Origin: an uncultured Eubacteriales bacterium
GTDB taxonomy: Bacteria > Bacillota > Clostridia > Monoglobales > Monoglobaceae
Direction of reading: 5' to 3'
DNA: 26,419 nt
Assembly (NCBI GenBank): GCA_905201285.1
Contig: CAJKNM010000015.1
Span: 1 to 26,419 of the forward strand
The notes beneath the pieces were generated by a model. That model ran no database searches. It was not told the origin of the DNA and was given only the letters and a program-made list of their open reading frames with translations. This document shows positions 1 through 7,093 of this stretch, one piece after another (within the stretch, counting starts at the first letter, position 1; the number at the start of each line of letters is the position of its first letter). The position numbers were made by a program, and so were the translations under genes.

Positions 1-143
1 TTATCATTTTGGAGTAAATTTTGAGGTTTACACAAAATGAGGGATTGCCCCGAATGCTTTACATTCTACTACTCGGTAGCAGTAACATATTTATATTAAG
101 CGATGAATTCTTATAGGAATTAAGAAATTGTATACGCCGCTTA
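1..143. other. Left edge, no gene recognised
   Basis: This stretch has no open frame of useful length on either strand. A 12-codon open tail ends at a TGA at 38-40 on the + strand and could be the end of a gene lying outside the window, but nothing supports that. A weak inverted repeat (AATTC/GAATT) lies near 105-120, downstream of veg on its strand; it has no clear T-tract, so I do not call it a terminator. Confidence 0.3.
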
Positions 144-410
144 TTATTCCTTTTCTTCCGGTTCACATACTATAAGCTCGACCGTTCTTGTCAAAACGTC
201 GGCATAACTATATGAAACGCGTCTTTCGCTCGTTGGTATGTCGTTGTGAACATCAAGCTTAACAGTGAAGATACTCGGGTAAATTCCTTCAATTACTCCT
301 TCGCGTACTATAATTTGCTTTCTGCCCTGTTTAGCCTTGAGCTTGACTTTGTGTCCAACGTTGTTGGAAAGATTCGTTTTTATTCTGCTTAAATCATTTT
401 GTACGTACAA
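144..410 (-). CDS. veg: Veg family protein
   Basis: This is an 88-residue protein of the Veg family, a small cytoplasmic Firmicutes protein that in Bacillus subtilis is strongly expressed and linked to biofilm gene control. The family core is visible: an N-terminal segment with DLSRIKTNL, the basic block GHKVKLKAKQGRK at about residues 19-31, then EGIYPSIFTVKLD and the hallmark RRVSYSYADVLTRTVEL near the C-terminus. Length matches the family (about 85 residues). The start is TTG at 410; no ATG lies in frame at the right place, and AAAGGGG sits 9 nt upstream. In Bacillus veg also lies close to rsmA, so the nearby rsmA at 1845 looks like a retained neighbourhood, although veg is transcribed away from it here. 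The precise molecular function is unsettled. Confidence 0.93.
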   Translation of the reverse strand: MYVQNDLSRIKTNLSNNVGHKVKLKAKQGRKQIIVREGVIEGIYPSIFTVKLDVHNDIPTSERRVSYSYADVLTRTVELIVCEPEEKE

Positions 411-422
411 AAAACAACACCC

Positions 423-449
423 CTTTAAAAATAGTTCTGCTTTTTAAAG
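423..449 (-). promoter_or_regulatory. Hairpin overlapping the veg ribosome binding site
   Basis: CTTTAAAAA (423-431) and TTTTTAAAG (441-449) form a perfect 9-bp inverted repeat with a 9-nt loop. In the veg transcript the 3' arm contains AAAG of the Shine-Dalgarno AAAGGGG (complement of 420-426), so folding would partly cover the ribosome binding site. The stem is mostly A-U pairs and so would be weak. Confidence 0.5.
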
Positions 450-579
450 AAAGACGCATAAATATATGCTGCTGATTATCAGTGCCCTTAACAAAGCGTT
501 GTGTTGTCAATATGCAGCGTTATATAAACAGTCATAAATAAATTACGGTCAGTTTCTGCTTCTTCTCCAAATTAAATCT

Positions 580-608
580 ATTATAACATAATTTTTCGGT
601 TTTGTAAA
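580..608 (-). promoter_or_regulatory. veg promoter, sigma-A type
   Basis: On the - strand TTTACA (complement of 603-608) is followed by a 17-nt spacer and TATAAT (complement of 580-585), with a TG one base before the -10 as in extended -10 promoters. Transcription would start near 573, leaving a leader of about 160 nt before veg. The 338-nt gap 411-748 holds this promoter, the veg leader and the divergent promoter at 688-716, and no gene. Confidence 0.8.
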
Positions 609-687
609 TACAAAAAGACAATTATTTTACAATTAATTTAAATTTGTGTTACAAATACTTCTATAAGAGTTAAAAAATTCAGAATTC

Positions 688-716
688 TTGACTTTTTACG
701 GTATTTAAGCTATACT
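688..716 (+). promoter_or_regulatory. Promoter of the acyltransferase-rsmA operon
   Basis: TTGACT (688-693), a 17-nt spacer and TATACT (711-716) make a good sigma-A promoter. It points to the gene starting at 749 and diverges from the veg promoter about 80 bp away. Confidence 0.78.
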
Positions 717-748
717 AAACCTATATTTGCAGTATGGGAGAGCGGATT

Positions 749-1825
749 ATGAGTCAAACTACACACAAACGTAAACCCGATATAATGTTTTTAAACATCG
801 TGTTTTGTCTTATAGTGATATTTATTCATATTTCGTCCGAGGTTGTGACGGATATGCCGAAGGATACTAATTTCTTCAGAATAGTGTTTTCGGCGCAAAA
901 ACTTTCGTCATTTGTGGTTCAGGGATTTCTTCTGCTGAGCGGAGTTAAACTGTTTTTGCACAAGGGCGACGGAATAGACTTTGCAGGGTACTATGCGTCG
1001 AGGTTTTTCAGAATTATTGTGCCTTATGTATTTTGGGCGACAGTATATTATATGTATTTTTGCAGAATGGGTGTATATAAGTTTAGTGCGAGTGACCTTG
1101 TCTGGCATCTTATATGCGGAGATATATGGGCACACTTTTATTTTATAATTGTTCTTGTACAGTTTGAACTTTTGGCTCCGCTGTGGATGCTTCTGTTTAA
1201 ACGCGGAAACGCCGCGGTACATATTGCGTTTTCGACGATTATTACAGCAATCTGCGCGCAGTATCTGCCCTCGGTTCTGACAACGCTTTTCCCGTCAATG
1301 CCGGATTTCAGTGTTTCAAACTGCTTTTTAAGATACCAGATATACTGGACGGCGGGATGTTTGATAGGCAGGAACTATGAAGATTTCAGAGGTTATCTGA
1401 AAAACAGTAAGATTATGATTACACTTACATTTATTGTATGTGCGGTGTTATATGTATTTTTGGCGCTTGCAACGTTCGGGCATGAACCCGTATGGCTTGA
1501 ACTTTTTAATATCTTGTACAGTATGAGTGCAATATTATTATTTTATATGGTGTCGCAGCTGTTTACATTGGGCGGAGGTTCGGCGCTTAAACCTTTGACT
1601 CCGTTTGACCGTTCGACATACACAGTATATTTAGTTCATTGTTTGATGATTGTTCTTCTCAACAATTATCTTACGTCAAGGGGAATCTTGGATATTCCTA
1701 AGAGATTCGGCATAAGAGCCGCGGTAATCTATGCGGCGTGCCTGCTGGTCAGTTATATTATACAGCTGATTATGTATTTGATTAAAAAGATTATAAATAA
1801 ACCAAAAGACAGAGAAATTGTTTAA
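749..1825 (+). CDS. Membrane acyltransferase, acyltransferase-3 family
   Basis: This is a polytopic membrane protein of about 358 residues with some ten hydrophobic segments, matching the acyltransferase-3 family, whose members O-acylate surface sugars or other envelope molecules. The first membrane segment carries a His in FIHISSEV (about residue 27), where the family has its conserved histidine. A late segment has DRSTYTVYLVHCLMIV, typical of the C-terminal part of the fold. I place the start at ATG 749 because GGGAG lies 8 nt upstream; an in-frame ATG at 734 would add five residues but has no ribosome binding site. It is the first gene of an operon with rsmA, 19 nt downstream. The acceptor substrate cannot be told from sequence. 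Confidence 0.82.
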   Translation: MSQTTHKRKPDIMFLNIVFCLIVIFIHISSEVVTDMPKDTNFFRIVFSAQKLSSFVVQGFLLLSGVKLFLHKGDGIDFAGYYASRFFRIIVPYVFWATVYYMYFCRMGVYKFSASDLVWHLICGDIWAHFYFIIVLVQFELLAPLWMLLFKRGNAAVHIAFSTIITAICAQYLPSVLTTLFPSMPDFSVSNCFLRYQIYWTAGCLIGRNYEDFRGYLKNSKIMITLTFIVCAVLYVFLALATFGHEPVWLELFNILYSMSAILLFYMVSQLFTLGGGSALKPLTPFDRSTYTVYLVHCLMIVLLNNYLTSRGILDIPKRFGIRAAVIYAACLLVSYIIQLIMYLIKKIINKPKDREIV

Positions 1826-1844
1826 AAAGGAATTGGAGACTAAT

Positions 1845-2699
1845 ATGAATTTAAGCAACCCATCCGAGTTAAAGGCGCTTCTCGGGCGCTATGGTTTTTC
1901 GTTTTCAAAATCACTCGGACAGAATTTTTTAATAGACGAAAATGTTTTGAATAAAATAACGGAATCAGCCGGGCTTAACTCGAATGAGTGTGTGCTCGAA
2001 ATCGGTCCCGGCGCGGGAACGCTTACGCGGCGGCTTGCTTTGACGGGCGCGAAATGTATTGCGGTCGAGATAGATAAGGCACTTATACCTATTCTGAACG
2101 AATCAATGGCCGAATTTGATAACTTTAAGCTTATAAACAATGATATATTGAAAGTGGATATTAAGAAGCTTTGTGTAGAGGAATTTGACGGCAAGCCTTT
2201 TCACGTGGTTGCGAATCTTCCTTATTATATAACGACACCGATTGTTATGAAACTGCTTGAAGATAAACTTCCCGTTAAGTCAATGACATTAATGGTTCAG
2301 AAGGAGGTTGCCGAAAGAATGTGCGCCTCTAGCGGCGGCAAGGAATACGGAGCATTGTCGGTTGCGGTTCAATATTATTCAAAGCCGCATATCATCTGTA
2401 GGGCAGAGCCGCATTGTTTTATGCCACAGCCAAAGGTTGCGTCAAGCGTAGTTCATCTTGAGGTAGGCGAGATGCCGTCGGTTGCCGTAAATAGTGAGAA
2501 AAAGTTTTTTTCGGTTGTTAAATCTGCCTTCGGTCAGCGCAGAAAAACGCTTGTGAATGCACTTTCAAAAAGCCCGTATATGAGCGTGACGAAAGAGGAA
2601 GTGATACAGGCTCTTTCAGAGATAGGTCTTGATGAAAATATAAGGGGTGAGAAGCTAAGTTTAGAACAGTTCGCCCTGCTCAGTAATAAATTAAGTTAA
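1845..2699 (+). CDS. rsmA: 16S rRNA dimethyladenosine transferase RsmA (KsgA)
   Basis: RsmA uses S-adenosylmethionine to dimethylate two adjacent adenosines near the 3' end of 16S rRNA, a late 30S assembly step. The 284-residue product has the usual motifs: GQNFLID at 25-31, the SAM-binding loop EIGPGAG at 52-58, the catalytic NLPYY at 124-128, and the C-terminal FGQRRKTLVNAL block. Length is normal. The start is ATG 1845 with GGAG 6 nt upstream; a TTG at 1818 in the same frame would overlap the previous gene and has no better site. It follows the acyltransferase gene by 19 nt and precedes a zinc-ribbon protein gene by 30 nt, so the three are probably one transcript. Confidence 0.97.
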   Translation: MNLSNPSELKALLGRYGFSFSKSLGQNFLIDENVLNKITESAGLNSNECVLEIGPGAGTLTRRLALTGAKCIAVEIDKALIPILNESMAEFDNFKLINNDILKVDIKKLCVEEFDGKPFHVVANLPYYITTPIVMKLLEDKLPVKSMTLMVQKEVAERMCASSGGKEYGALSVAVQYYSKPHIICRAEPHCFMPQPKVASSVVHLEVGEMPSVAVNSEKKFFSVVKSAFGQRRKTLVNALSKSPYMSVTKEEVIQALSEIGLDENIRGEKLSLEQFALLSNKLS

Positions 2700-2729
2700 A
2701 CTAATTTAAATCGGAAGGAGCCGAATTTT

Positions 2730-3047
2730 ATGTTTTGTCCGAATTGCAGAGCCGAATATCGGGAAGGAATAGCCGTATGCCCCGAGTGCGGCATTAATTT
2801 GATTGAAGAACTTAAAGATGACGTAAATCACAATGAGACACCGTGTCTTGTGTATGTTGCGGCGAATGAGTTTGAAGCCGATGTGATTATCGCCAAACTC
2901 AAGGCGGAAGGAATTTTTGCTTTTAAAAGATTCAGAGGAAGCGACAGCTATAATCGGATTGTGCTTGGAAGAACAATCCTCGGCGTAGATATTATTGTTG
3001 CTGAAAGCGACTTTGAAAACGCAAAGGAAATCGTACGAAACAGATAG
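2730..3047 (+). CDS. Zinc-ribbon protein with DUF2007-like domain
   Basis: This 105-residue protein begins with a short zinc ribbon, Cys3-x2-Cys6 and Cys17-x2-Cys20, followed by an acidic linker. The second half (about residues 37-105, from PCLVYVAANEFEADVI) resembles DUF2007, a small PII-like fold annotated as a putative signal-transducing domain. The pattern of an early EADVIIAKLKAEGI helix and a late ILGVDIIVAESDFENAKEI segment fits that domain. The ATG has GGAAGGAG upstream. It is the last gene of the acyltransferase-rsmA operon; no strong terminator follows, only AGTTGTGCAACT at 3048-3059. Function is unknown; the family assignment is from memory of its sequence pattern. Confidence 0.75.
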   Translation: MFCPNCRAEYREGIAVCPECGINLIEELKDDVNHNETPCLVYVAANEFEADVIIAKLKAEGIFAFKRFRGSDSYNRIVLGRTILGVDIIVAESDFENAKEIVRNR

Positions 3048-3142
3048 AGTTGTGCAACTTTACCAGTCAAAGAGGATAAAAATTATTGTAACACACAAAG
3101 TCTACAAAATTTTAAAAACTTGTCCGAAAACGATAAAAAAAC

Positions 3143-3171
3143 TTGACACTTTAAGGCATTCGTAGTATAAT
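3143..3171 (+). promoter_or_regulatory. S10-spc operon promoter, perfect consensus
   Basis: TTGACA (3143-3148), a 17-nt spacer and TATAAT (3166-3171) form an exact sigma-A consensus promoter, as expected for a very highly expressed ribosomal protein operon. Transcription should begin near 3178. Confidence 0.93.
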
Positions 3172-3177
3172 AGATAG

Positions 3178-3489
3178 GCGTGACAAAGACATACGATGAA
3201 TCTGAAGGTGGCAAAAGCCGCGAAAATCACGGCATTTTGGGAATTTCAGAGGAGATTGTCCGGTTTTAGAAAACGGGCGGAAGGGTCACACTTTTGAGCA
3301 GAATACAGATTTTATACATTTGATTGCACAACTGCGGCAGTATGCTGATGCCGCTGAGCAGTATTTTTGTGTCTGTACGTCCCGAACCGTTATCCCGAAT
3401 ATTTGGGGTTTGTCGGAATCGGGTTTTAATTTTGAGTCTGTGCGAAACGCCCGGCACAGTGTAAACTTATTATTTAAGGAGGGTATAGA
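3178..3489 (+). ncRNA. Structured 5' leader of the S10 operon
   Basis: About 310 nt separate the promoter from rpsJ and hold no credible gene. Several helices can be paired by eye: TCTGAA 3201-3206 with TTCAGA 3245-3250, enclosing a hairpin 3212-3239 (GCCG/CGGC extended by AAAA/TTTT with a bulged A); GTTTT 3263-3267 with AAAAC 3270-3274; TACAGA 3304-3309 with TCTGTA 3372-3377, enclosing the hairpin GCGGCA 3334-3339/TGCCGC 3349-3354; CCCGA 3381-3385 with TCGGG 3419-3423; and CTGTGC 3438-3443 with GCACAG 3454-3459 just before the ribosome binding site. The order suggests an autoregulatory leader that binds an operon-encoded ribosomal protein. From memory a candidate S10 leader has been proposed in Clostridia; I cannot test whether this is the same RNA. 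Confidence 0.7.
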
Positions 3490-3798
3490 ATGGCAGCAGA
3501 GAAAATCAGAATCAGATTAAAGTCTTATGACCACAATCTTATAGACCAGAGCGCCGCTAAGATTGTTGAAACAGCGAAGAGAACAGGATCAAAGGTTTCA
3601 GGTCCGATTCCGCTTCCTACCAGAAAGGAAGTTGTTACTATTCTGAGAGCGGTTCATAAGTATAAGGACAGTCGTGAGCAGTTTGAGCTCAGAACTCACA
3701 AGAGACTCATCGACGTATTAGGTCCCACAAACAAGACCATCGACGCTTTGAAGCATCTGGATTTGCCCGCAGGCGTTGACATTGAGCTGAAAATTTAG
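3490..3798 (+). CDS. rpsJ: 30S ribosomal protein S10
   Basis: S10 is a protein of the 30S head and, as NusE, also takes part in transcription antitermination with NusB. The 102-residue product has the family landmarks RIRLKSYDHNLID at 7-19, GPIPLPT at 38-44, and FELRTHKRLID at 65-75, in the loop that reaches into the head. Length is standard. The ATG has AAGGAGGG 6-7 nt upstream. It is the first gene of the S10 operon and lies directly behind the structured leader, so it is the likely point of translational control. It is followed by an unusually long 158-nt gap before rplC. Confidence 0.98.
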   Translation: MAAEKIRIRLKSYDHNLIDQSAAKIVETAKRTGSKVSGPIPLPTRKEVVTILRAVHKYKDSREQFELRTHKRLIDVLGPTNKTIDALKHLDLPAGVDIELKI

Positions 3799-3811
3799 TT
3801 TTGGCTTACGG

Positions 3812-3834
3812 TGAAGAAAGTCCGCGGTTCTTCA
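3812..3834 (+). promoter_or_regulatory. Hairpin in the rpsJ-rplC gap
   Basis: TGAAGAA (3812-3818) and TTCTTCA (3828-3834) form a perfect 7-bp stem with a 9-nt loop shortly after the rpsJ stop. No T-tract follows, so it is not a standard terminator. The rest of the 158-nt gap holds no gene and no convincing promoter. Confidence 0.5.
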
Positions 3835-3956
3835 TTAAGTGTTATGCGGAATAAGATTTGCAAAAAATAATTTTGGTTATGTTGGCGTCTTGTCAACCAA
3901 TGACCCGCAGGTATGTTTCATTGAAACCGATGCTTGTGTAAAATAGGAGGATAAAA

Positions 3957-4592
3957 ATGAAAAAGGCAATCTTGGGTAAAAAAATAGGAATGACCCAGAT
4001 CTTTACTGAGGACGGCAATCTTATACCGGTTACGGTTATAGAAGCAGGTCCTTGTCCTGTTGTTCAGAAAAAGACCGATGATGTTGACGGTTATACCGCT
4101 GTTCAGGTCGGCTTTATGGACAAGAAGGAAAAGAGATCAAACAAACCTGAAAAGGGACACTTTGCTAAGGCAAACGTTCCCGTTAAACGTTATCTTAAAG
4201 AATTTAAGCTTGACAACGCTGCTGAGCTTAATGTCGGAGATGTACTTGGTGTTGACCAGTTTGCAGACGGTGACGTTCTTGATGTTACCGGAACAAGTAA
4301 GGGTCACGGTTATGCCGGCACAATCAAGAGATGGGGCACTCACAGAGGTCCTATGGCTCACGGCAGTCACTATCACAGAGGTCCCGGTTCTTTGGGTGCT
4401 TGCTCTGACCCGTCAAGAGTATTTAAGGGTAAGAAGCTTCCGGGTCATTACGGCGTGGATACAGTTACTATCCAGAACTTAGACCTTGTTAAAGTAGATA
4501 CAGAACGCAATCTTCTGCTGGTTAAGGGTTCGGTTCCCGGACCTAAGGGCGGATTGCTCGTTGTTAAAAACGCAGTAAAGGCTAACGCCTAA
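3957..4592 (+). CDS. rplC: 50S ribosomal protein L3
   Basis: L3 binds 23S rRNA early in assembly and reaches towards the peptidyl transferase centre. The 211-residue product has the bacterial N-terminus KKAILGKKIGMTQIF, the signature GTSKGHGYAGTIKRWG starting at residue 112, and the long loop with HGSHYHRGPGSLG and the GKKLPGHYG stretch. Length matches the family (about 205-215). The ATG has TAGGAGG upstream. It is second in the S10 operon and 26 nt upstream of rplD. Confidence 0.98.
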   Translation: MKKAILGKKIGMTQIFTEDGNLIPVTVIEAGPCPVVQKKTDDVDGYTAVQVGFMDKKEKRSNKPEKGHFAKANVPVKRYLKEFKLDNAAELNVGDVLGVDQFADGDVLDVTGTSKGHGYAGTIKRWGTHRGPMAHGSHYHRGPGSLGACSDPSRVFKGKKLPGHYGVDTVTIQNLDLVKVDTERNLLLVKGSVPGPKGGLLVVKNAVKANA

Positions 4593-4618
4593 ACCGCAGA
4601 GAGAGGAGGAAATAGCTA

Positions 4619-5242
4619 ATGCCTACAGTAGATATTTATAACGCTGACGGTAAAGTAGTCGGCAATATGGATTTGAATGAAAATGTTTTCGGCGTTGATG
4701 TCAGAACTGATGTTATGCATGAAGTGGTAGTGAACTACCTTGCAAATCAGAGACAGGGCACACAGAGCACGAAAACTCGTACAGAAGTACGCGGCGGCGG
4801 TATCAAGCCCTGGAGACAGAAGGGTACAGGCCGCGCAAGACAGGGTAGTATCAGAGCTCCGCAGTGGGTTGGCGGTGGTGTTGCACTCGGCCCGAAGCCC
4901 AGAGACTACAGATACACACTGAACAAGAAAGTAAGAAGACTTGCTTTGAAGTCTGCTCTTACAGCTAAGCTTCAGGACAGCGAGGTTATTGTTCTTGACG
5001 CATTTGAGGCACCTGAGATTAAGACCAAGCAGGTTGCAAATCTCCTTAAAAACCTCAATGTTACAGAGAAGGCTCTCATAGTTCTTCCCGATAACGACAA
5101 GAATATCGTAGCTTCTGCAAGAAACATCAAGGGTGTTGATACAACCTATGTTGGTGCAATCAATACTTATGAGGTTTTAAGCCATACAAAGTGCATCATT
5201 TTAAAGGATGCCGTAACAAAGCTTGAGGAGGTGTACGCATAA
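4619..5242 (+). CDS. rplD: 50S ribosomal protein L4
   Basis: L4 binds domain I of 23S rRNA and its long loop lines the exit tunnel; in E. coli it also represses the S10 operon. The 207-residue product has the internal loop with TRTEVRGGGIKPWRQKGTG (about residues 53-71) and RARQGSIRAPQWVGGG, the tunnel region where macrolide-resistance changes arise in other species; nothing abnormal is visible there. The ATG has GAGGAGG upstream. Its stop overlaps the rplW start by one base (TAATG), indicating translational coupling. Confidence 0.98.
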   Translation: MPTVDIYNADGKVVGNMDLNENVFGVDVRTDVMHEVVVNYLANQRQGTQSTKTRTEVRGGGIKPWRQKGTGRARQGSIRAPQWVGGGVALGPKPRDYRYTLNKKVRRLALKSALTAKLQDSEVIVLDAFEAPEIKTKQVANLLKNLNVTEKALIVLPDNDKNIVASARNIKGVDTTYVGAINTYEVLSHTKCIILKDAVTKLEEVYA

Positions 5243-5526
5243 TGTTATCTTATGATATTATAAAAAGACCTATAATCACTGAACAGAGTATGGATCAGAC
5301 TGCGGACAGAAAGTACACCTTTGAGGTTGCTAAGAACGCAAACAAGATCGAAATCAAAAAGGCTGTTGAAGAGATATTTAAGGTTGAAGTTGAAAAGGTT
5401 ACAACCATGAACTATGATGGCAAGCCAAAGAGACAGGGCGTTTTCGCCGGCAAGAGAGCCGACTGGAAAAAGGCTGTTGTAAAACTCAAAGAAGGCAGCA
5501 AGACAATCGAGCTTTTCGAGAACTGA
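5242..5526 (+). CDS. rplW: 50S ribosomal protein L23
   Basis: L23 sits at the exit of the ribosomal tunnel and is the docking site for trigger factor and the signal recognition particle. The 94-residue product shows YDIIKRPIITEQSM near the N-terminus, the helix YTFEVAKNANKIEIKKAVEEIF, and the C-terminal segment DWKKAVVKLKEG. Length is normal. The ATG overlaps the rplD stop by one base, and its ribosome binding site (GAGGAGGTG) lies inside the end of rplD. Confidence 0.97.
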   Translation: MLSYDIIKRPIITEQSMDQTADRKYTFEVAKNANKIEIKKAVEEIFKVEVEKVTTMNYDGKPKRQGVFAGKRADWKKAVVKLKEGSKTIELFEN

Positions 5527-5568
5527 TAAAATCATAGTTTCAAAATTTGCAGATAAGGAGATTTAAAA

Positions 5569-6402
5569 ATGGGAATTAAGAAATATAATCCTACCACACC
5601 TTCGCTGCGTCAGATGACTGTTTCAACATTTGAAGAGATTGATAAGGTTGCACCTGAGAAATCTCTGCTTCGTCCCCTTCACAGCAAGGCTGGACGTAAC
5701 GCTAACGGTAGAATAACAGTCAGACACCGCGGCGGCGGCGCGAAGAGAAAATACAGAGTTATTGATTTTAAGCGCTATAAGGATGGAATGAACGCAACTG
5801 TTCTTTCAGTAGAATACGATCCTAACAGATCGGCAAACATTGCACTGCTTCAGTATGAGGACGGCGAAAAGACTTATATCATCGCTCCGCTCGGACTCAA
5901 GAAGGGTGATGTAGTTGTATCGGGCGAAGGTTCAGATATTAAACCCGGTAATGCAATGGAAATTAAAGACATCCCCGTTGGTACTCTCATTTATAACATT
6001 GAGCTTTACCCGGGTAAAGGCGGACAGTTAGTCCGCAGCGCAGGTAACACTGCACAGCTTATGGCTAAAGAAAACGGCTACGGTCAGGTTAGACTTCCCT
6101 CCGGTGAAGTTCGTATGATCAGACTTAACTGCCGTGCAACGATAGGTCAGGTTGGTAACCTGGATTACGAAAACATCAATCTCGGTAAGGCGGGAAGAAA
6201 GCGCCATATGGGCTTCAGACCTACCGTCCGCGGTGTTGTTATGAACCCGAACGACCATCCGCACGGTGGTGGTGAAGGTAAGTCACCTATCGGTATGCCC
6301 AGTCCTGTAACACCGTGGGGTAAGCCCGCACTCGGTTACAAGACCAGAAATAAAAAGAAAAAGTCCGACAAGTTTATTGTCAAGAGACGTAACGCTAAAT
6401 AA
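5569..6402 (+). CDS. rplB: 50S ribosomal protein L2
   Basis: L2 is a large rRNA-binding protein of the 50S subunit needed for subunit joining and for peptidyl transferase centre assembly. The 277-residue product begins with the typical GIKKYNPTTPSLRQMTVSTF, has the basic RITVRHRGGGAKRKYRVIDF block, and ends with the family signature MNPNDHPHGGGEGKSPIG. His230 in that motif corresponds to the functionally important E. coli His229. The C-terminus is rich in lysine and arginine. The ATG has AAGGAG upstream; rpsS follows after 15 nt. Confidence 0.98.
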   Translation: MGIKKYNPTTPSLRQMTVSTFEEIDKVAPEKSLLRPLHSKAGRNANGRITVRHRGGGAKRKYRVIDFKRYKDGMNATVLSVEYDPNRSANIALLQYEDGEKTYIIAPLGLKKGDVVVSGEGSDIKPGNAMEIKDIPVGTLIYNIELYPGKGGQLVRSAGNTAQLMAKENGYGQVRLPSGEVRMIRLNCRATIGQVGNLDYENINLGKAGRKRHMGFRPTVRGVVMNPNDHPHGGGEGKSPIGMPSPVTPWGKPALGYKTRNKKKKSDKFIVKRRNAK

Positions 6403-6417
6403 GGAGGGATTATTCGT

Positions 6418-6690
6418 ATGGGAAGAAGTATTAAAAAGGGTCCTTTCGTCGATGCTAAGCTGCTCGCCAGAATAGTTGCGATGAATGAGAAGAACGAGAA
6501 AGTCGTTTTAAAGACTTGGTCAAGAGCTTCCACGATATTCCCCGAAATGGTTGGACATACCATTGCGGTATATGATGGAAGAAAGCATGTTCCGGTTTAT
6601 GTAAGCGAAGATATGGTTGGTCACAAGCTCGGTGAGTTTGCTCCGACCCGTACCTTTAAGGGTCATGCCGGCGCAAAGACTACTAAATAA
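6418..6690 (+). CDS. rpsS: 30S ribosomal protein S19
   Basis: S19 lies in the 30S head next to S13 and helps form the bridge to the 50S subunit near the A site. The 90-residue product has GRSIKKGPFVDAKLLARI at the N-terminus, TWSRASTIFPEMVGHTIAVYDG in the middle, and the signature KHVPVYVSEDMVGHKLGEFA with PTRTFKGH at the end. Length is standard. The ATG has AAGGAGGG upstream. It is in the S10 operon order between L2 and L22. Confidence 0.98.
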   Translation: MGRSIKKGPFVDAKLLARIVAMNEKNEKVVLKTWSRASTIFPEMVGHTIAVYDGRKHVPVYVSEDMVGHKLGEFAPTRTFKGHAGAKTTK

Positions 6691-6740
6691 TTTGTGAAAG
6701 CAAATAAACTTTTATTCAGTATGAAAGGAGCTGCACAGAG

Positions 6741-7076
6741 ATGGAAGCAGTAGCAAAAGTTACTCATGTCCGCATCGCACCCCGTAAGGTTCGCGTAGTT
6801 ATCGACCTTATCAGAAATAAGCCTGTAGGCGAAGCGATCGGAATTTTAAGAAATACACCTAAGGCTGCAAGCCCTGTTGTAGAAAAGCTGCTCAAATCCG
6901 CTATGGCAAATGCAGAGAACAACTTCCATATGAACGTTGAAAATCTCTACGTTTCGGAAGTATATGCGGATCAGGGACCTACACTCAAGAGAGTACAGGC
7001 AAGAGCACAGGGCAGAGCCTTCAGAATTAACAAGAAAACAAGTCATATAACACTTAAACTTCAGGAGAAGGAATAA
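6741..7076 (+). CDS. rplV: 50S ribosomal protein L22
   Basis: L22 contacts all 23S rRNA domains and its beta hairpin lines the tunnel constriction with L4. The 111-residue product shows THVRIAPRKVRVVIDLIRNK, the AMANAENNFHMNVENLYVSEV stretch, and the hairpin and basic tail GPTLKRVQARAQGRAFRINKKTSH. No insertion or loss is visible in the macrolide-related hairpin. The ATG has AAAGGAG upstream. The gene is 17 nt from rpsC. Confidence 0.98.
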   Translation: MEAVAKVTHVRIAPRKVRVVIDLIRNKPVGEAIGILRNTPKAASPVVEKLLKSAMANAENNFHMNVENLYVSEVYADQGPTLKRVQARAQGRAFRINKKTSHITLKLQEKE

Positions 7077-7093
7077 GATAAGGAGGTAGAATT

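Noticed and set aside
734..748. Earlier ATG of the acyltransferase
   Set aside because: It has no Shine-Dalgarno, and the GGGAG that serves ATG 749 lies inside the extra codons.
3320..3520. 66-codon frame in the S10 leader, and a 63-codon frame on the opposite strand
   Set aside because: No ribosome binding site or recognisable domain; the frame overlaps rpsJ and the region is better explained as structured leader RNA.
4060..4482. Long frames inside rplC, rplP, rplF and other ribosomal genes on both strands (for example 7804-8259 and 10892-11395 on the - strand)
   Set aside because: They are shadows of well-conserved genes in other frames, with no domains or ribosome binding sites.
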